Below, piece by piece: positions 1 to 9,288 of a DNA stretch of 64,000 nucleotides. The position numbers were made by a program, and so were the translations under genes. The notes under the pieces were generated by a model. The model was not told the DNA's origin. It saw nothing but the letters and a program-made list of their open reading frames with translations, and ran no database searches. Source of the stretch: Gimesia chilikensis (GTDB lineage: Bacteria; Planctomycetota; Planctomycetia; Planctomycetales; Planctomycetaceae); NCBI RefSeq assembly GCF_008329715.1, contig NZ_VTSR01000005.1:186001-250000 (forward strand), written 5' to 3'. The first letter of the stretch is position 1. Each line of letters opens with the position of its first letter.

Positions 1-501
1 GATTTGAGCGAATTTCTACTCTGGGGAACCAACTTCAGTGGAGCCCGATTAAGGGAAGCGGATCTGAGCTATGCCGATTTCGTCACAGCAGATTTGAGCC
101 GGGCAGACTTAACCAAATCCGACCTGACCAGCGGCAACTTTTCTGAAGCCGATCTGAGTCAGGCCTGTCTGGCAGGCTGCCTGCTGATTGACGCGGACCT
201 GGTTGACGCGAATCTACAGGGGACCGATCTGAAAGATGCCGATTTAAGCGGCGCCATTCTTTTCTGTTCCGATCTGTCAGGCGCTGACCTGCGAGGCGCA
301 CGACTGCGAAACACGGATTTCCGGGGCACGATTCTCGAGCAAGTCCAACTGGAAGGCTTACGGGTAGATTCCGAACAGTGGCTCGAAGATTTGAAATCCG
401 CGGATGAACCGGTCATCGGATTTGACTTCGCAGCCTGGATGGTTGTGGAAGAGACCAGCGAGGCGGAAGAAGCGGAATTTGTGCTGCGGTGTCGCTCGTA
501 A
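1..501 (+). CDS. Pentapeptide-repeat protein (5' end outside window)
   Basis: The frame is open at the window edge, so only the C-terminal 166 residues or so are visible and the true start lies upstream. Most of the visible part is A(D/N)Lxx-type five-residue repeats (for example ADLSY, ADLSR, ADLTK, ANLQG, ADLSG, ADLRG), which in the pentapeptide family fold into a right-handed quadrilateral beta-helix. The last 45 residues or so leave the repeat pattern and end in an acidic tail. No signal peptide or membrane segment is visible in this part. Function cannot be assigned: family members range from gyrase-mimicking proteins to scaffolds. The call rests on the repeats alone and the N-terminal domain is unknown. 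Confidence 0.85.
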   Translation, partial: DLSEFLLWGTNFSGARLREADLSYADFVTADLSRADLTKSDLTSGNFSEADLSQACLAGCLLIDADLVDANLQGTDLKDADLSGAILFCSDLSGADLRGARLRNTDFRGTILEQVQLEGLRVDSEQWLEDLKSADEPVIGFDFAAWMVVEETSEAEEAEFVLRCRS

Positions 502-624
502 ACATAATATCAATATAGTGACTATGGCCGTTTTAAAATGGGATACTTTCTTCTGCGACCTCCTGTTGCCTGCGGCAATCTCGGATTATATCCGAGACCA
601 CCCTCTGAGCTGTTTCCTCTCACA

Positions 625-657
625 GGCTTTTCGTGTTTTTTGTGCATTTTGTGGTTC
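625..657 (-). repeat. A-rich short repeat, copy 1, 5' of hrpA
   Basis: Read on the minus strand, this stretch is a run of CAC(G/A)AAAA-type units beginning ACCACAAAATGCACAAAAAA. It matches, in inverted orientation, the stretch at 4801-4832 beyond the other end of the hrpA gene. The remainder of the 288-base gap between the pentapeptide gene and hrpA (502-789) shows no convincing gene, although short open frames cross it. Confidence 0.5.
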
Positions 658-789
658 AAAAACATCACCGTTCCCCGCGGATTCCTACAAATCCCGGTGG
701 AAACCCTTCGCGCTGCCGAACTTTCGCTGCATAATGCGGGTCCTTCTGCTTACTATTGTGCGTTTCCCTGTTTTGTCTGTTGATGTCTG

Positions 790-3700
790 ATGTCCCGTGG
801 TGATGCGAATTCGGCTGCTGCTGACGCTGGTGCTGCCAGTGAGGATCTGAACGCTGCGCTGAAAGAGTTGCCCGGGCTGATCTCGCAGGCGATGGTCGTG
901 GATCAGTTTCGGTTTTCCCAACGGCTGCGGTCGATCCGGCAGGCAAAGAAGAACAAAAAGCCGTTCGATAAGAATCTGCAGCGGCTGCAGGAAGAACTGA
1001 AGAAGTCGCTGGCCCGAAGGGAGGAGCGGCTCAAACTGAGACCCGAAATCAAGTTTGACGGCAGCCTGCCGATCCATGACGAACTGGATCACATCAAACA
1101 GACGATCGCCGACAACCAGGTGGTGATTATCTGCGGGGAGACCGGCTCGGGGAAATCGACCCAGTTGCCCAAGCTGCTGCTGTCGATGGGACGGGGCATC
1201 AATGGCATTATCGGTCACACCCAGCCGCGACGAATTGCCGCCCGTTCGGTAGCGGCCCGCATCTCCGAAGAACTGGGACGCGAACAGGGAACCGCCTGCG
1301 GTTTTAAGATCCGCTTCACCGACACGACGAACCCGAATACTTACATCAAGCTGATGACCGACGGGATTCTGCTGGCTGAAACGCAGAACGACCGCTTTCT
1401 GAATCAATACGACACGATCATTGTCGACGAAGCACACGAACGCTCGCTGAATATCGACTTCCTCTTAGGCTATCTCAAACGCCTGCTCTCACAGCGGCCT
1501 GATCTGCGGGTGATCATCACGTCGGCCACCATCGACGCCGAACGTTTCAGCGAGCACTTTGCATCAAGCACAGGGCCAGCGCCGATTCTGAATGTCTCGG
1601 GGCGGACGTATCCAGTGGAGATTCGCTATCGGCCCTTTGATGCAGAGCCGGACGACAAGGGACAGGGCAAAGGGAAAAACAGTAACCGCGATGAACAGTC
1701 GCAGCTGGCGGACGCGGTGAATGAACTGGCGGCGATTGATGACGGCGACATCCTGATCTTTGTGGCGACCGAGTGGGATATCCGCGAGACGGCGAAGCTG
1801 TTGCGAGGTCGCTCGATCATCGGTGATGACGGCGGAAGACAGACGGAGATTGTGCCGCTCTATGGTCGACTCTCGACGGCGGAACAGAACAAGGTCTTTC
1901 GTCCCTCCACGTATCGCCGAATTGTGATTGCGACGAACGTGGCCGAATCGTCGATCACGGTGCCGGGCATTCGCTATGTGGTTGATACGGGGCTGGCCCG
2001 CATCAGCCGGTATTCGAGCCGGTCGCAGGTGCAGCGGTTGCCGATCGAAGCGGTCTCGCAGGCGTCTGCCAATCAGCGGGCCGGCCGTTGTGGACGTGTC
2101 GCGCCGGGGATCTGTATCCGGCTTTACAGCGAAGCGGACTTCAACAGTCGCGATGAATTCACGTCGCCTGAAATCCAGCGAACCAACCTGGCCTCGGTGA
2201 TTCTGCAGACGCTGAATATGAAGCTGGGTGCGATTGAAGACTTCCCGTTTATCGATCCTCCCAAGCCGGCGGCGATTCGTGACGGTTACAGCACGCTGTT
2301 TGAACTGGGGGCGATTGACGAACAGAACCGGCTGACCGACATCGGGCGGCAGATCAGTCGGCTGCCGGTCGACCCGCGAATTGCGCGGATGATTCTGGCG
2401 GCCCACGATGAAAACTGTCTGCATGAGATTCTGGTGATTGCGTCGGCCTTGGAACTGCAGGATCCACGCGAGCGGCCGATCGACAAACAGCAGGCGGCCG
2501 ACGAAGCCCAGGAACAGTTTCGCGATCCCGATTCGGACTTCCTGAGCTTCCTCAAGCTGTGGGACTTTTATCACAAGCTGAAAGAGGATCTGTCGCAGAG
2601 CCGGTTGCGGCGGGCCTGCGTGCAGAATTACCTGTCGTATAATCGACTGCGGGAATGGGCGGACATCTTTCGGCAGTTGCGTCAGCTGGTCGAAGAGACG
2701 GGGCTCAAACTGCATCCGCGGAAAGACGACTCGGCGGCGATTCACCGGGCGCTGCTGCCAGGGCTGTTGTCGAACATTGCCATGCGGTCGGACACGCATG
2801 AGTACACCGGTTCCGGCGGGCAGAAGTATTTCCTCTGGCCCGGGTCAGGGATTTTTGAGAAGAAGCCGAAGTGGGTCATCTCGGCGGAGCTGATCGAAAC
2901 GAGCAAGCGATATGCCCGCACGGTTGCGAAGATTTCGCCGAACTGGATCGAGCCCGCTGCACCGCACCTGGTGAAAAAGACCTGGAGCGATCCCCGCTGG
3001 AACGGGGATGCAGCGTCCGCGATGGCCACCGAAAAGGTGACGCTGTTTGGTCTGACCATCGTGCCGGGACGCTCGGTGCATTACGGCAAGATCGATCCCG
3101 AACAGTCGCGGACCCTGATGCTGCAGTATGGCCTGGTCGAGGGGGATATTACGCTCAACGTCGATTTCCTGGCACACAATCAGAAGTTCATGAGCGACCT
3201 GGAACAGCAGCAGGCCAAGTCGCGGCGGTACGACCTGATTCCTTCGCAGGAGCAGCTGTTCGCGTATTACGATGCCCGGATTCCGGAAGACGTCTATGAC
3301 GGCGTGAGCCTGAAAAAGTGGTGGAAGGTCGCCAAACGCAAGACGCCGACACTGCTCAACATGCGACTGGAGGACTTCTTCGACGCACAGGCGGAGGAGG
3401 TTGACGAGACTGAATTCCCGAACGCACTCAAGATGGGGAAGATGCAGTTTCCGCTGGAGTATCACCTGGAGCCGGGAGCCGCGGAAGATGGCGTGACCAT
3501 TTCGATTCCGCAGGAGAGTCTCAATCAGTTGTCGCCGCAGCGACTGGGCTGGCTGGTGCCGGGGCTGCTGGAAGAAAAGGTGGCGGCGATGATCAAGGCG
3601 CTGCCCAAGTCGGTCCGGCGGATGCTGGTGCCTGCACCGGAGACGGCGAAACAGGTCGTAAAGCAACTGGAGTTCGGCAAGGGTTCGTTTGAAGAGAAAG

Positions 3701-4779
3701 TCGCGACGCTGCTGTCACAGATTTCGGGAGAGCGGATCACGAAGGAGATGTTTGAAACGGAGCGGCTGCCTCAGCATTTGCAGATGAATATCCGCGTGCT
3801 GGACCAGGGGGGCGATGCGATCGCCGTCAACCGGAACCTGACACAGCTGCGACAGGAATATGGTTCGAAAGCGGCCAGCAGTTTCTCGGCACTCTCCGAT
3901 GATCACTGGAGCCAGAGCGGGCTGACCGACTGGACGTTCGGCGATTTTCCGGCCGAGGTGCAGATTGATCACGATAATCTGTCGCTCACCGGATTTCCGA
4001 GCCTGGTCGATGAAGGGAAGTCGGTGATGCTCTGCCTGCGGGATGCGCCGGAGCGGGCCGCCTATGAGACGCGGTTCGGATTGAGGCGGCTGTTTGTACT
4101 GGCCGAACATCGGCGATTGAAATCACAGGTGGAGAATATCCCGGGCCTGGAACGGATCTCACTGTATGCTGCGGGGATCGGCGGGATCAATCTGCGGGAG
4201 CAACTGGTCGAACTGCTGGCGGAGCGGGTGCTTTGCGGACAGAAAGAACGCCAGCCGCGGTCTGAAGCCGAGTATCGTCAGTTGATCAAGGAATGGCGGA
4301 ATCAGATTCCAGTCGCCGCACAGGATCTGGCGTCACTGTTGCCGACGCTGTTTGAGCAGTATCACAAAATCAAGATTACGCTGGATAAGACCAAGGTTCC
4401 CGCCTGGAATGAACCGCTGGCCGACATGCGGGCGCAGTTGAATGCCCTAATCAACGCCCGCTTCCTGGTGAATACGCCCTACCCCTGGCTGCAACAGGTT
4501 CCCCGTTACCTGCAGGGCATTGAAATGCGGTTGAGTAAACTCGGCGGGAGCGGACTGCAGCGGGACATCGCGAATATTCGCAGTATTTCGCGGTACATTG
4601 AAATGTACGCCCAGCGGGCCCGGCAGCATCATGAGCGGGAGATTATCGATCCGCAGTTGATCAAGTTCCGCTGGCTGCTGGAAGAATTCCGGGTGTCGCT
4701 GTTCGCCCAGAAACTGGGGACGGCGCTGAAGGTGTCGCCGAAGATTCTGGATCAGCAGTGGTCGCTGGTGCGGGATTGA
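790..4779 (+). CDS. hrpA: ATP-dependent RNA helicase HrpA (DEAH box)
   Basis: A 1329-residue DEAH/RHA-family RNA helicase, close to the roughly 1300 residues of the E. coli protein. Motifs are complete: Walker A GETGSGKST at residues 116-124, DEAH at 213-216, SAT in TSATIDAERF, and motif VI QRAGRCGR. The helicase core is followed by the winged-helix/ratchet and OB-fold regions, and by the long HrpA-specific C-terminal extension (DUF3418 region) from about residue 690 onward. Family members unwind RNA in the cytoplasm and have been linked to mRNA processing and rescue of stalled ribosomes. ATG at 790 is used because it opens the frame; the Ala/Asp-rich first 25 residues are less certain. The gene stands alone. 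Confidence 0.95.
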   Translation: MSRGDANSAAADAGAASEDLNAALKELPGLISQAMVVDQFRFSQRLRSIRQAKKNKKPFDKNLQRLQEELKKSLARREERLKLRPEIKFDGSLPIHDELDHIKQTIADNQVVIICGETGSGKSTQLPKLLLSMGRGINGIIGHTQPRRIAARSVAARISEELGREQGTACGFKIRFTDTTNPNTYIKLMTDGILLAETQNDRFLNQYDTIIVDEAHERSLNIDFLLGYLKRLLSQRPDLRVIITSATIDAERFSEHFASSTGPAPILNVSGRTYPVEIRYRPFDAEPDDKGQGKGKNSNRDEQSQLADAVNELAAIDDGDILIFVATEWDIRETAKLLRGRSIIGDDGGRQTEIVPLYGRLSTAEQNKVFRPSTYRRIVIATNVAESSITVPGIRYVVDTGLARISRYSSRSQVQRLPIEAVSQASANQRAGRCGRVAPGICIRLYSEADFNSRDEFTSPEIQRTNLASVILQTLNMKLGAIEDFPFIDPPKPAAIRDGYSTLFELGAIDEQNRLTDIGRQISRLPVDPRIARMILAAHDENCLHEILVIASALELQDPRERPIDKQQAADEAQEQFRDPDSDFLSFLKLWDFYHKLKEDLSQSRLRRACVQNYLSYNRLREWADIFRQLRQLVEETGLKLHPRKDDSAAIHRALLPGLLSNIAMRSDTHEYTGSGGQKYFLWPGSGIFEKKPKWVISAELIETSKRYARTVAKISPNWIEPAAPHLVKKTWSDPRWNGDAASAMATEKVTLFGLTIVPGRSVHYGKIDPEQSRTLMLQYGLVEGDITLNVDFLAHNQKFMSDLEQQQAKSRRYDLIPSQEQLFAYYDARIPEDVYDGVSLKKWWKVAKRKTPTLLNMRLEDFFDAQAEEVDETEFPNALKMGKMQFPLEYHLEPGAAEDGVTISIPQESLNQLSPQRLGWLVPGLLEEKVAAMIKALPKSVRRMLVPAPETAKQVVKQLEFGKGSFEEKVATLLSQISGERITKEMFETERLPQHLQMNIRVLDQGGDAIAVNRNLTQLRQEYGSKAASSFSALSDDHWSQSGLTDWTFGDFPAEVQIDHDNLSLTGFPSLVDEGKSVMLCLRDAPERAAYETRFGLRRLFVLAEHRRLKSQVENIPGLERISLYAAGIGGINLREQLVELLAERVLCGQKERQPRSEAEYRQLIKEWRNQIPVAAQDLASLLPTLFEQYHKIKITLDKTKVPAWNEPLADMRAQLNALINARFLVNTPYPWLQQVPRYLQGIEMRLSKLGGSGLQRDIANIRSISRYIEMYAQRARQHHEREIIDPQLIKFRWLLEEFRVSLFAQKLGTALKVSPKILDQQWSLVRD

Positions 4780-4800
4780 TCCTGCGGATTTTTCTTTTGC

Positions 4801-4832
4801 TACCACGAAAAACACGAAAAGCACGAAAAAGG
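4801..4832 (+). repeat. A-rich short repeat, copy 2, 3' of hrpA
   Basis: Three consecutive CACGAAAA-type units directly after the hrpA stop. The inverted counterpart lies at 625-657, so the helicase gene is bracketed by opposite copies. There are no target-site duplications or transposase, so this is more likely a dispersed intergenic repeat than a mobile element. Confidence 0.55.
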
Positions 4833-4918
4833 TGATCTGGTTCGATGCTGATTGGTGGTGGGATCGCGGTTGCTGAATCGAAGGCTTGAGCTGTCTGTTT
4901 CCTGCTCGCTGCGCTCGG

Positions 4919-4935
4919 CCCGAATTGCATTCGGG
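4919..4935. repeat. Small perfect hairpin CCCGAAT-TGC-ATTCGGG
   Basis: A 7-bp perfect stem with a 3-nt loop, preceded by a CTCGCTGCGCTCGG stretch. There is no T-run after it, so it does not look like an intrinsic terminator. The combination resembles a dispersed intergenic repeat. Confidence 0.45.
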
Positions 4936-5443
4936 CTTACCCATTGATTTCAGTAATCGATTGTCTTTGCACACTGCTTATCTTCACTACTGCATTCTTT
5001 TCATCTGCGTGGCTCTGGTGCCGTTGCTTATCATTCGCTGGTGACGGACAGTGTGAGTGGTCTGTCTGTAATTTTTCCGAGCGGTACAGCGCCAAGCAGT
5101 GTTTCTTAATTCGGATGCTCTATACCAAAGTCGTTACAACCGGGGCTAACGCACTGTGGCTAATTTGGATTATCTATTGTTGGACTCCTGAGAATAAAAG
5201 GAACAGCAGTCCCTCGGCCACAACGTGATTCCCTCGGAAGTTGAGACGCTTAGATCACCACCAGGCGGGCAGGCACACAGGCCAGCCCCTACGACTTGAT
5301 GCGGTCATAAAAGGAATGTCGTCATGGATGAATTGCTTTTCTTCGTCTACTGGTGCAAGTACTGTCGGGCGAGCCGACGGTGGCACTCGATCGTCACAAT
5401 TGAGGATGTGAATTTTGTAAAATGGCGGCTGGGGGTCAAGACA

Positions 5444-5530
5444 GAATTTTGTCCGCTTGTGCCCGGATTTTGTCCTGGTCTGTCCGGGATTTTGTCCTGC
5501 TGTGACCGGTTTGTGTCCTGGTTTGCCCTG
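5444..5530 (+). repeat. 22-bp tandem repeat, about four units
   Basis: Units start at 5444, 5466, 5488 and 5510. The shared core is GATTTTGTCC followed by a more variable half ending in CC(G/C)G. Units two and three are the most similar, and the fourth is degenerate and one base shorter. On the minus strand the core reads GGACAAAATC. The array lies in non-coding DNA. Its role is unknown. Confidence 0.7.
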
Positions 5531-5794
5531 AACATTGAGGGGCTGACTTTGCGAAGTAGGGCGATCTGTTCCAGTAAACAACCGGTGAAAAGCGACGGAG
5601 ATTCAGCTGTTGTTGCGTCACTGGTGCCGAATGTTTTAGTGCAGATTACCTGTCTCGCGCGCGAGCCAAAGTTAGAACAACATACGCATCGGCGGGAGGC
5701 GATCAAGGGGAGTTTATACACTTCCCCTGAAACAGCGGTGAGTCATGTTCAGTTTGCGCAGCAGGGACCAGCGCAGGGAAACCGCGAGTATTTT

Positions 5795-6853
5795 TCAGGC
5801 GGATGTCTCGGTAGACGGATTGAATTCTTCCATGAGGTGAGTGATCGCATCCGAGGAACCCAGGGCGAAGATGCTGTCGCCTGCGTTGAGGATCGACGAA
5901 CTGGAGGGGGGCATCTGGGGCTGATGACCGGGACGACAGATGCCGACCACCATGATGCCTTTGGTACTCAGATCGGTTTCACTCAGCTTCTTGCCGCAGT
6001 AGGGGCTGTCTTCCGAGATCTGCAGGTCGGCGACTTCGAACCCACCCACATGTTTGCTGGCGACCTCGACGAAATCTTCGACCGCGGGATGAATCATGAA
6101 GCGGGCGATTTTAACGGCACCGCTGCGGAAGGGACTGACGATGCGATTCGCGCCGGCATGTTTGATCTTCTCGCCGGCCTTGTCGTCGCTGGCACGGGCG
6201 ATGATCTGAAAATCGGGATTCAGCATCCGCGCGGTGAGCACTACGTAGACGTTGTCGGCGTCGCCGGGGAGGGCTGCTGCGAGGGAAGCCGCCCGTTCGA
6301 TGCCGGCACTTTTGAGGACCTGGTCATCGGTGGCGTCGCCCTGGATGTAGTACCAGTTGCGGGGAGTGCAGGTCTGCTCCAGGCGTTCTTCGTTACTGTC
6401 GATGACCACGAACTGTTTTTCGCGTTCGTGCAGATACTCACAGATGGAGTGTCCCATCCGACCGAGGCCACACACGATGTAGTGACCTTCCAGATTGGAA
6501 ATTGTTTTCTGCATGCGTCGTTTCTCCAGAACCGAACTCATTTGCTGGCGCACAATCCACTGACCGAGCTGGGAGACACTGTAGGTGAAAATCCCCAGAC
6601 CAAACATGAGGTAGAAAATGATAAAGATTTTGCCGTTATCAGACAGCGACACCGGGTCTTCGTATCCGACGGTGGTCGCGGTAATCACGATCATGAACAG
6701 GCTGTCGAGCCAGGAAGCACCTTCGATCACTCGAATGCCGACCGTTCCGAAAATCGTAAAGCCGATCAACAGAACCATGATGCGGAAGAAGTGCGCAAGC
6801 GACTGCTTCTGCGAGCGGTTGGGATCCAGGGTTGAGGTCAGCTGGTGAAACAT
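5795..6853 (-). CDS. Two-TM potassium channel with RCK (TrkA-N/TrkA-C) domains
   Basis: 352 residues. Two membrane helices (about 22-43 and 75-98) flank a pore loop whose selectivity filter reads TVGYED (61-66), the K+ channel signature. A cytoplasmic RCK domain follows, with the nucleotide-binding GLGRMG (129-134), and then a TrkA-C-like domain to the end. This is the MthK/Kch-type ligand-gated channel plan; nucleotide or ion ligands set gating. The frame is open far upstream, but that part overlaps the hpnE-like gene. The ATG at 6853 lies 10 bases after the hpnE-like stop, so the two are probably co-transcribed. No strong Shine-Dalgarno sequence is visible. Ion specificity follows from the filter; the regulating ligand is not known. 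Confidence 0.88.
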   Translation of the reverse strand: MFHQLTSTLDPNRSQKQSLAHFFRIMVLLIGFTIFGTVGIRVIEGASWLDSLFMIVITATTVGYEDPVSLSDNGKIFIIFYLMFGLGIFTYSVSQLGQWIVRQQMSSVLEKRRMQKTISNLEGHYIVCGLGRMGHSICEYLHEREKQFVVIDSNEERLEQTCTPRNWYYIQGDATDDQVLKSAGIERAASLAAALPGDADNVYVVLTARMLNPDFQIIARASDDKAGEKIKHAGANRIVSPFRSGAVKIARFMIHPAVEDFVEVASKHVGGFEVADLQISEDSPYCGKKLSETDLSTKGIMVVGICRPGHQPQMPPSSSSILNAGDSIFALGSSDAITHLMEEFNPSTETSA

Positions 6854-6863
6854 GCGTGAAAGT

Positions 6864-8318
6864 TTACAGTCTGAAGAGCATTTTGGATAGAAAAGCCGTA
6901 TTTTCAGGAGGCAGTAATAATGACTCGGGTTTCCCCAGATCGTGGAGCAGTTCCTCGGCCGCCAGCAATCCACTGCGAACGGCCCCTTCCATCGTGGCGG
7001 GCCAGCCGGTGGAAGTCCAGTCTCCAGCGAGATACAGACCTGCGACCTGCGTCCGTTGCGCGGGGCGGAGCTGTTCCACGCCGGGCTGAACGGAGAAGAC
7101 CGCATGATGTTCGGTGAGCATGCGACTATGCAGCAGTTGGGCCTCTCCGGTGACAGGCCAGATCCGGGTGAGCTCGGCGATGACTTCCTGGATGATCTCT
7201 TCCTGCGAGCGTCCCTGGCGTCCGGCTGCGGTGAGTTGATGACTGGCCGAGATGACGATCTGGTAATACCAGCGTCCGTCGTGCTGCTGCTGCATCAACT
7301 GCGTACGGTTGAACATCCATTGAGAAAGACAATCGACGAAGACCGCGTGCGGGAGCGGCGTGATTTCACGATCGAACCAGAGATGCACGCTGGTGATAGG
7401 AGCTGCTTCAAGCTGTTCGATGCGCGACAGTTCCGCGCGACCGGGGAACTCGGCAGGCAGCAGATCGAGCACGCGCTGGTGCGGAACGGCGAGCACGACG
7501 CGATCTGCATCGACGTGAGTGCCATCCCGAAGTTCGACGCCAGACACTTTGCCGTCGGTGATGTGGATCTGCTTGACACCGGTCTTGAGACGGATCTCAG
7601 TACTGCGTGTGGTCAACCAGTCACTGATTGTGGTGCCATACAACTGTTCGAGGGGCCTGGTGGGAATCAGAACCTGCCAGCTGTCGCGGGCGCGGAGAAA
7701 GCCATCCACGAAAACCTTGCGGGCATGCGAGAGGCTGATGCGGTCCAGGCTTTCGCTGAGTGCGCTGACGAGGACTACGTTCCAGAAGCGGTCGATGACG
7801 GTTTGCGACTGCCCGTGTGCCTGGAGCCAGTCGGCCATGGTCGGTTCGTATTCTGGATTGACGCGGGTGCGTGCGAGCTGTTTGAGTCCCTGGGCCAGTT
7901 CGCGTTTCTCGCGGAAGTTGAGATAGGAGAGTCTCGCGAAGGCGGGAAACAGATGCAGGGGTGTGGGGAGCGCCGGACTGGAGGCAAAGCGGTTCACCTC
8001 AAAGCGGGTGTCGGTATTGACGGGACCGCTCTGATTGGGACCGATGAAGTAGAGCTGCTCGGCTCGTTCGAAGGAATCAGCGATGCCGACGGTCTCGCAG
8101 AAGCGATTGAATTCGTGACAGCAGCCCATGCTGACGTGCTGACAGTTGTCGATCAGGGACTGGGACTGCTGGTCTTCAAAGGAGCTCGCGCGCCCCCCGA
8201 GTCGGGGTCGGGACTCGAGCAGGGTGACAGGCTGATTCCGCTCCGCGAGAGCCGCAGCGCAGGCCAGGCCGGCGAGACCGCCTCCGACAATGACTGTTGC
8301 TGTGCTGCTGTCTTCCAA
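6864..8318 (-). CDS. hpnE: HpnE-like FAD-dependent hydroxysqualene dehydroxylase / desaturase
   Basis: A 484-residue FAD-dependent amine-oxidase/phytoene-desaturase-type protein. The Rossmann FAD motif GGGLAG is at 12-17, followed by LLESRPRLGGRASS, and the C-terminal FAD-contact segment is LYLAGDWTSTGWPATMEGA. This pattern fits the squalene-associated desaturase HpnE, which with HpnC and HpnD makes squalene from farnesyl diphosphate. HpnC and HpnD are not nearby, so the substrate is inferred. The open frame extends another 114 codons upstream but has no ATG next to the domain. I place the start at TTG 8318, preceded by an AGGGAAAG element, which puts the FAD motif at the N-terminus as in the family. 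It is followed by the K+ channel gene. Confidence 0.8.
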   Translation of the reverse strand: MEDSSTATVIVGGGLAGLACAAALAERNQPVTLLESRPRLGGRASSFEDQQSQSLIDNCQHVSMGCCHEFNRFCETVGIADSFERAEQLYFIGPNQSGPVNTDTRFEVNRFASSPALPTPLHLFPAFARLSYLNFREKRELAQGLKQLARTRVNPEYEPTMADWLQAHGQSQTVIDRFWNVVLVSALSESLDRISLSHARKVFVDGFLRARDSWQVLIPTRPLEQLYGTTISDWLTTRSTEIRLKTGVKQIHITDGKVSGVELRDGTHVDADRVVLAVPHQRVLDLLPAEFPGRAELSRIEQLEAAPITSVHLWFDREITPLPHAVFVDCLSQWMFNRTQLMQQQHDGRWYYQIVISASHQLTAAGRQGRSQEEIIQEVIAELTRIWPVTGEAQLLHSRMLTEHHAVFSVQPGVEQLRPAQRTQVAGLYLAGDWTSTGWPATMEGAVRSGLLAAEELLHDLGKPESLLLPPENTAFLSKMLFRL

Positions 8319-8456
8319 TGACTTTCCCTGACCAACGTGCCGTGCATGTGAAATCGCCCCATCTGTACATTGGATCTGTATTTTCCGGGACTGCTGCTTT
8401 AAGATGTGAGGATATCGAAAATCAGCTGAGATCCCAGTAGTGACTTTGGTGAAATC

Positions 8457-9215
8457 ATGAAATATTCGGGGATTCCCCTGATTGAGACACTTTCCCGCGG
8501 CTGGCTGCAGGCGGGGAGGAATTTCGTTTATCCGCCCCGGTGTGTACTGTGCGGTGAAGACCGGCTGTGCGCGGGAACGAACTGCGGGCCCCGGATCGAC
8601 CAGATCGCCCCCCTGATGGCTCACACGTGTGGACGGTGCGGTGCCCCGGTGGGACCGCATGTAGAGACGTCTTCAGGCTGCATTCACTGCAGGAAAGATC
8701 GTTTTTTATTCAAGCGAGCGATAGCCCTGGGTCAATATCAGGGTCCATTAAGCGAATTAATCTTAAAACTGAAGCAGAACCCGGGAGCCCCTCTGGGAGT
8801 GAGTCTGGGAAATCTACTATACTATCGCCATCAGGAAACACTGGAGAACATGAACTTTGATCTGATCATTCCGATCCCGCTGCACTGGACATCCCGGCTC
8901 TACCGGTCTCATAATCCGTCGACTCTGATTGGTGAGGCTTTGTCGGGCCGCTTGCAAGCCCCTTTCGACGTGAATATACTCGCGAAACGAAAACGGACCC
9001 CTGCGCAGCTCGGATTGAATTCTTCAGAACGAAGACGAAATTTACGGGATGCGTTTCGAGTGCGTCGAGCGAGGCGAATCCAGGGGCAGAGCATTTTACT
9101 GGTGGATGATGTCCTGACTACAGGCTCAACCGCCAACGCTGCGACGCAGGCGCTGCTGGAGGCAGGAGCCCGCGAGATCAACGTGGCAGTCATTGCCAGG
9201 GCCCTGGGCCAATAA
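8457..9215 (+). CDS. comF: ComF family phosphoribosyltransferase-like protein
   Basis: 252 residues. The N-terminal zinc-binding part has four cysteine pairs (Cys29/32, 38/43, 58/61, 75/78). The type I phosphoribosyltransferase fold ends with the PRPP-loop segment DDVLTTGST at 217-225. This is the ComF/GntX layout. In Firmicutes and Haemophilus, ComF proteins help imported single-stranded DNA enter the cytoplasm during transformation and bind other DNA-processing factors; in other bacteria the role is less clear. No other competence gene is in the window. ATG 8457 is chosen with a weak GGTGA upstream. The gene is divergent from the hpnE-like gene, sharing a 138-bp spacer. Confidence 0.85.
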   Translation: MKYSGIPLIETLSRGWLQAGRNFVYPPRCVLCGEDRLCAGTNCGPRIDQIAPLMAHTCGRCGAPVGPHVETSSGCIHCRKDRFLFKRAIALGQYQGPLSELILKLKQNPGAPLGVSLGNLLYYRHQETLENMNFDLIIPIPLHWTSRLYRSHNPSTLIGEALSGRLQAPFDVNILAKRKRTPAQLGLNSSERRRNLRDAFRVRRARRIQGQSILLVDDVLTTGSTANAATQALLEAGAREINVAVIARALGQ

Positions 9216-9288
9216 AAGATTTAAGATCGATACTCCACGGAAATGGCTGCTGTTTCAGTGGATACAACAGATAAGGTAAGTTATCTCG

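Larger units (their letters stand above)
4780..5794. other. Repeat-rich intergenic region without a convincing gene
   Basis: About 1 kb between hrpA and the 3' end of the K+ channel gene. It contains the A-rich repeat copy (4801-4832), a small hairpin (4919-4935), a segment at about 5258-5285 resembling short dispersed intergenic repeats of planctomycete genomes, and a 22-base tandem array (5444-5530). Open frames of 94 and 108 codons cross it, but they have no recognisable domain, no good ribosome binding site and skewed composition, so I call no gene. Confidence 0.6.

Noticed and set aside
404-790. 128-codon plus frame before hrpA, and overlapping 538-783 frame
   Set aside because: The first overlaps the pentapeptide gene end and both lack coding character; treated as intergenic.
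1564-2799. 411-codon minus-strand frame
   Set aside because: Antisense to hrpA; Arg/Gln-rich shadow with no domain.
4944-5228. 94-codon plus-strand frame in the hrpA-downstream gap
   Set aside because: Cys/Trp/Phe-rich odd composition, no domain, no Shine-Dalgarno sequence; the region is repeat-rich.
5324-6835. 503-codon plus-strand frame
   Set aside because: It is antisense to the K+ channel gene, whose TVGYED and GLGRMG motifs are on the minus strand; it is a shadow frame.
6942-8321. 459-codon plus-strand frame
   Set aside because: Antisense shadow of the hpnE-like gene, which has the FAD motif.
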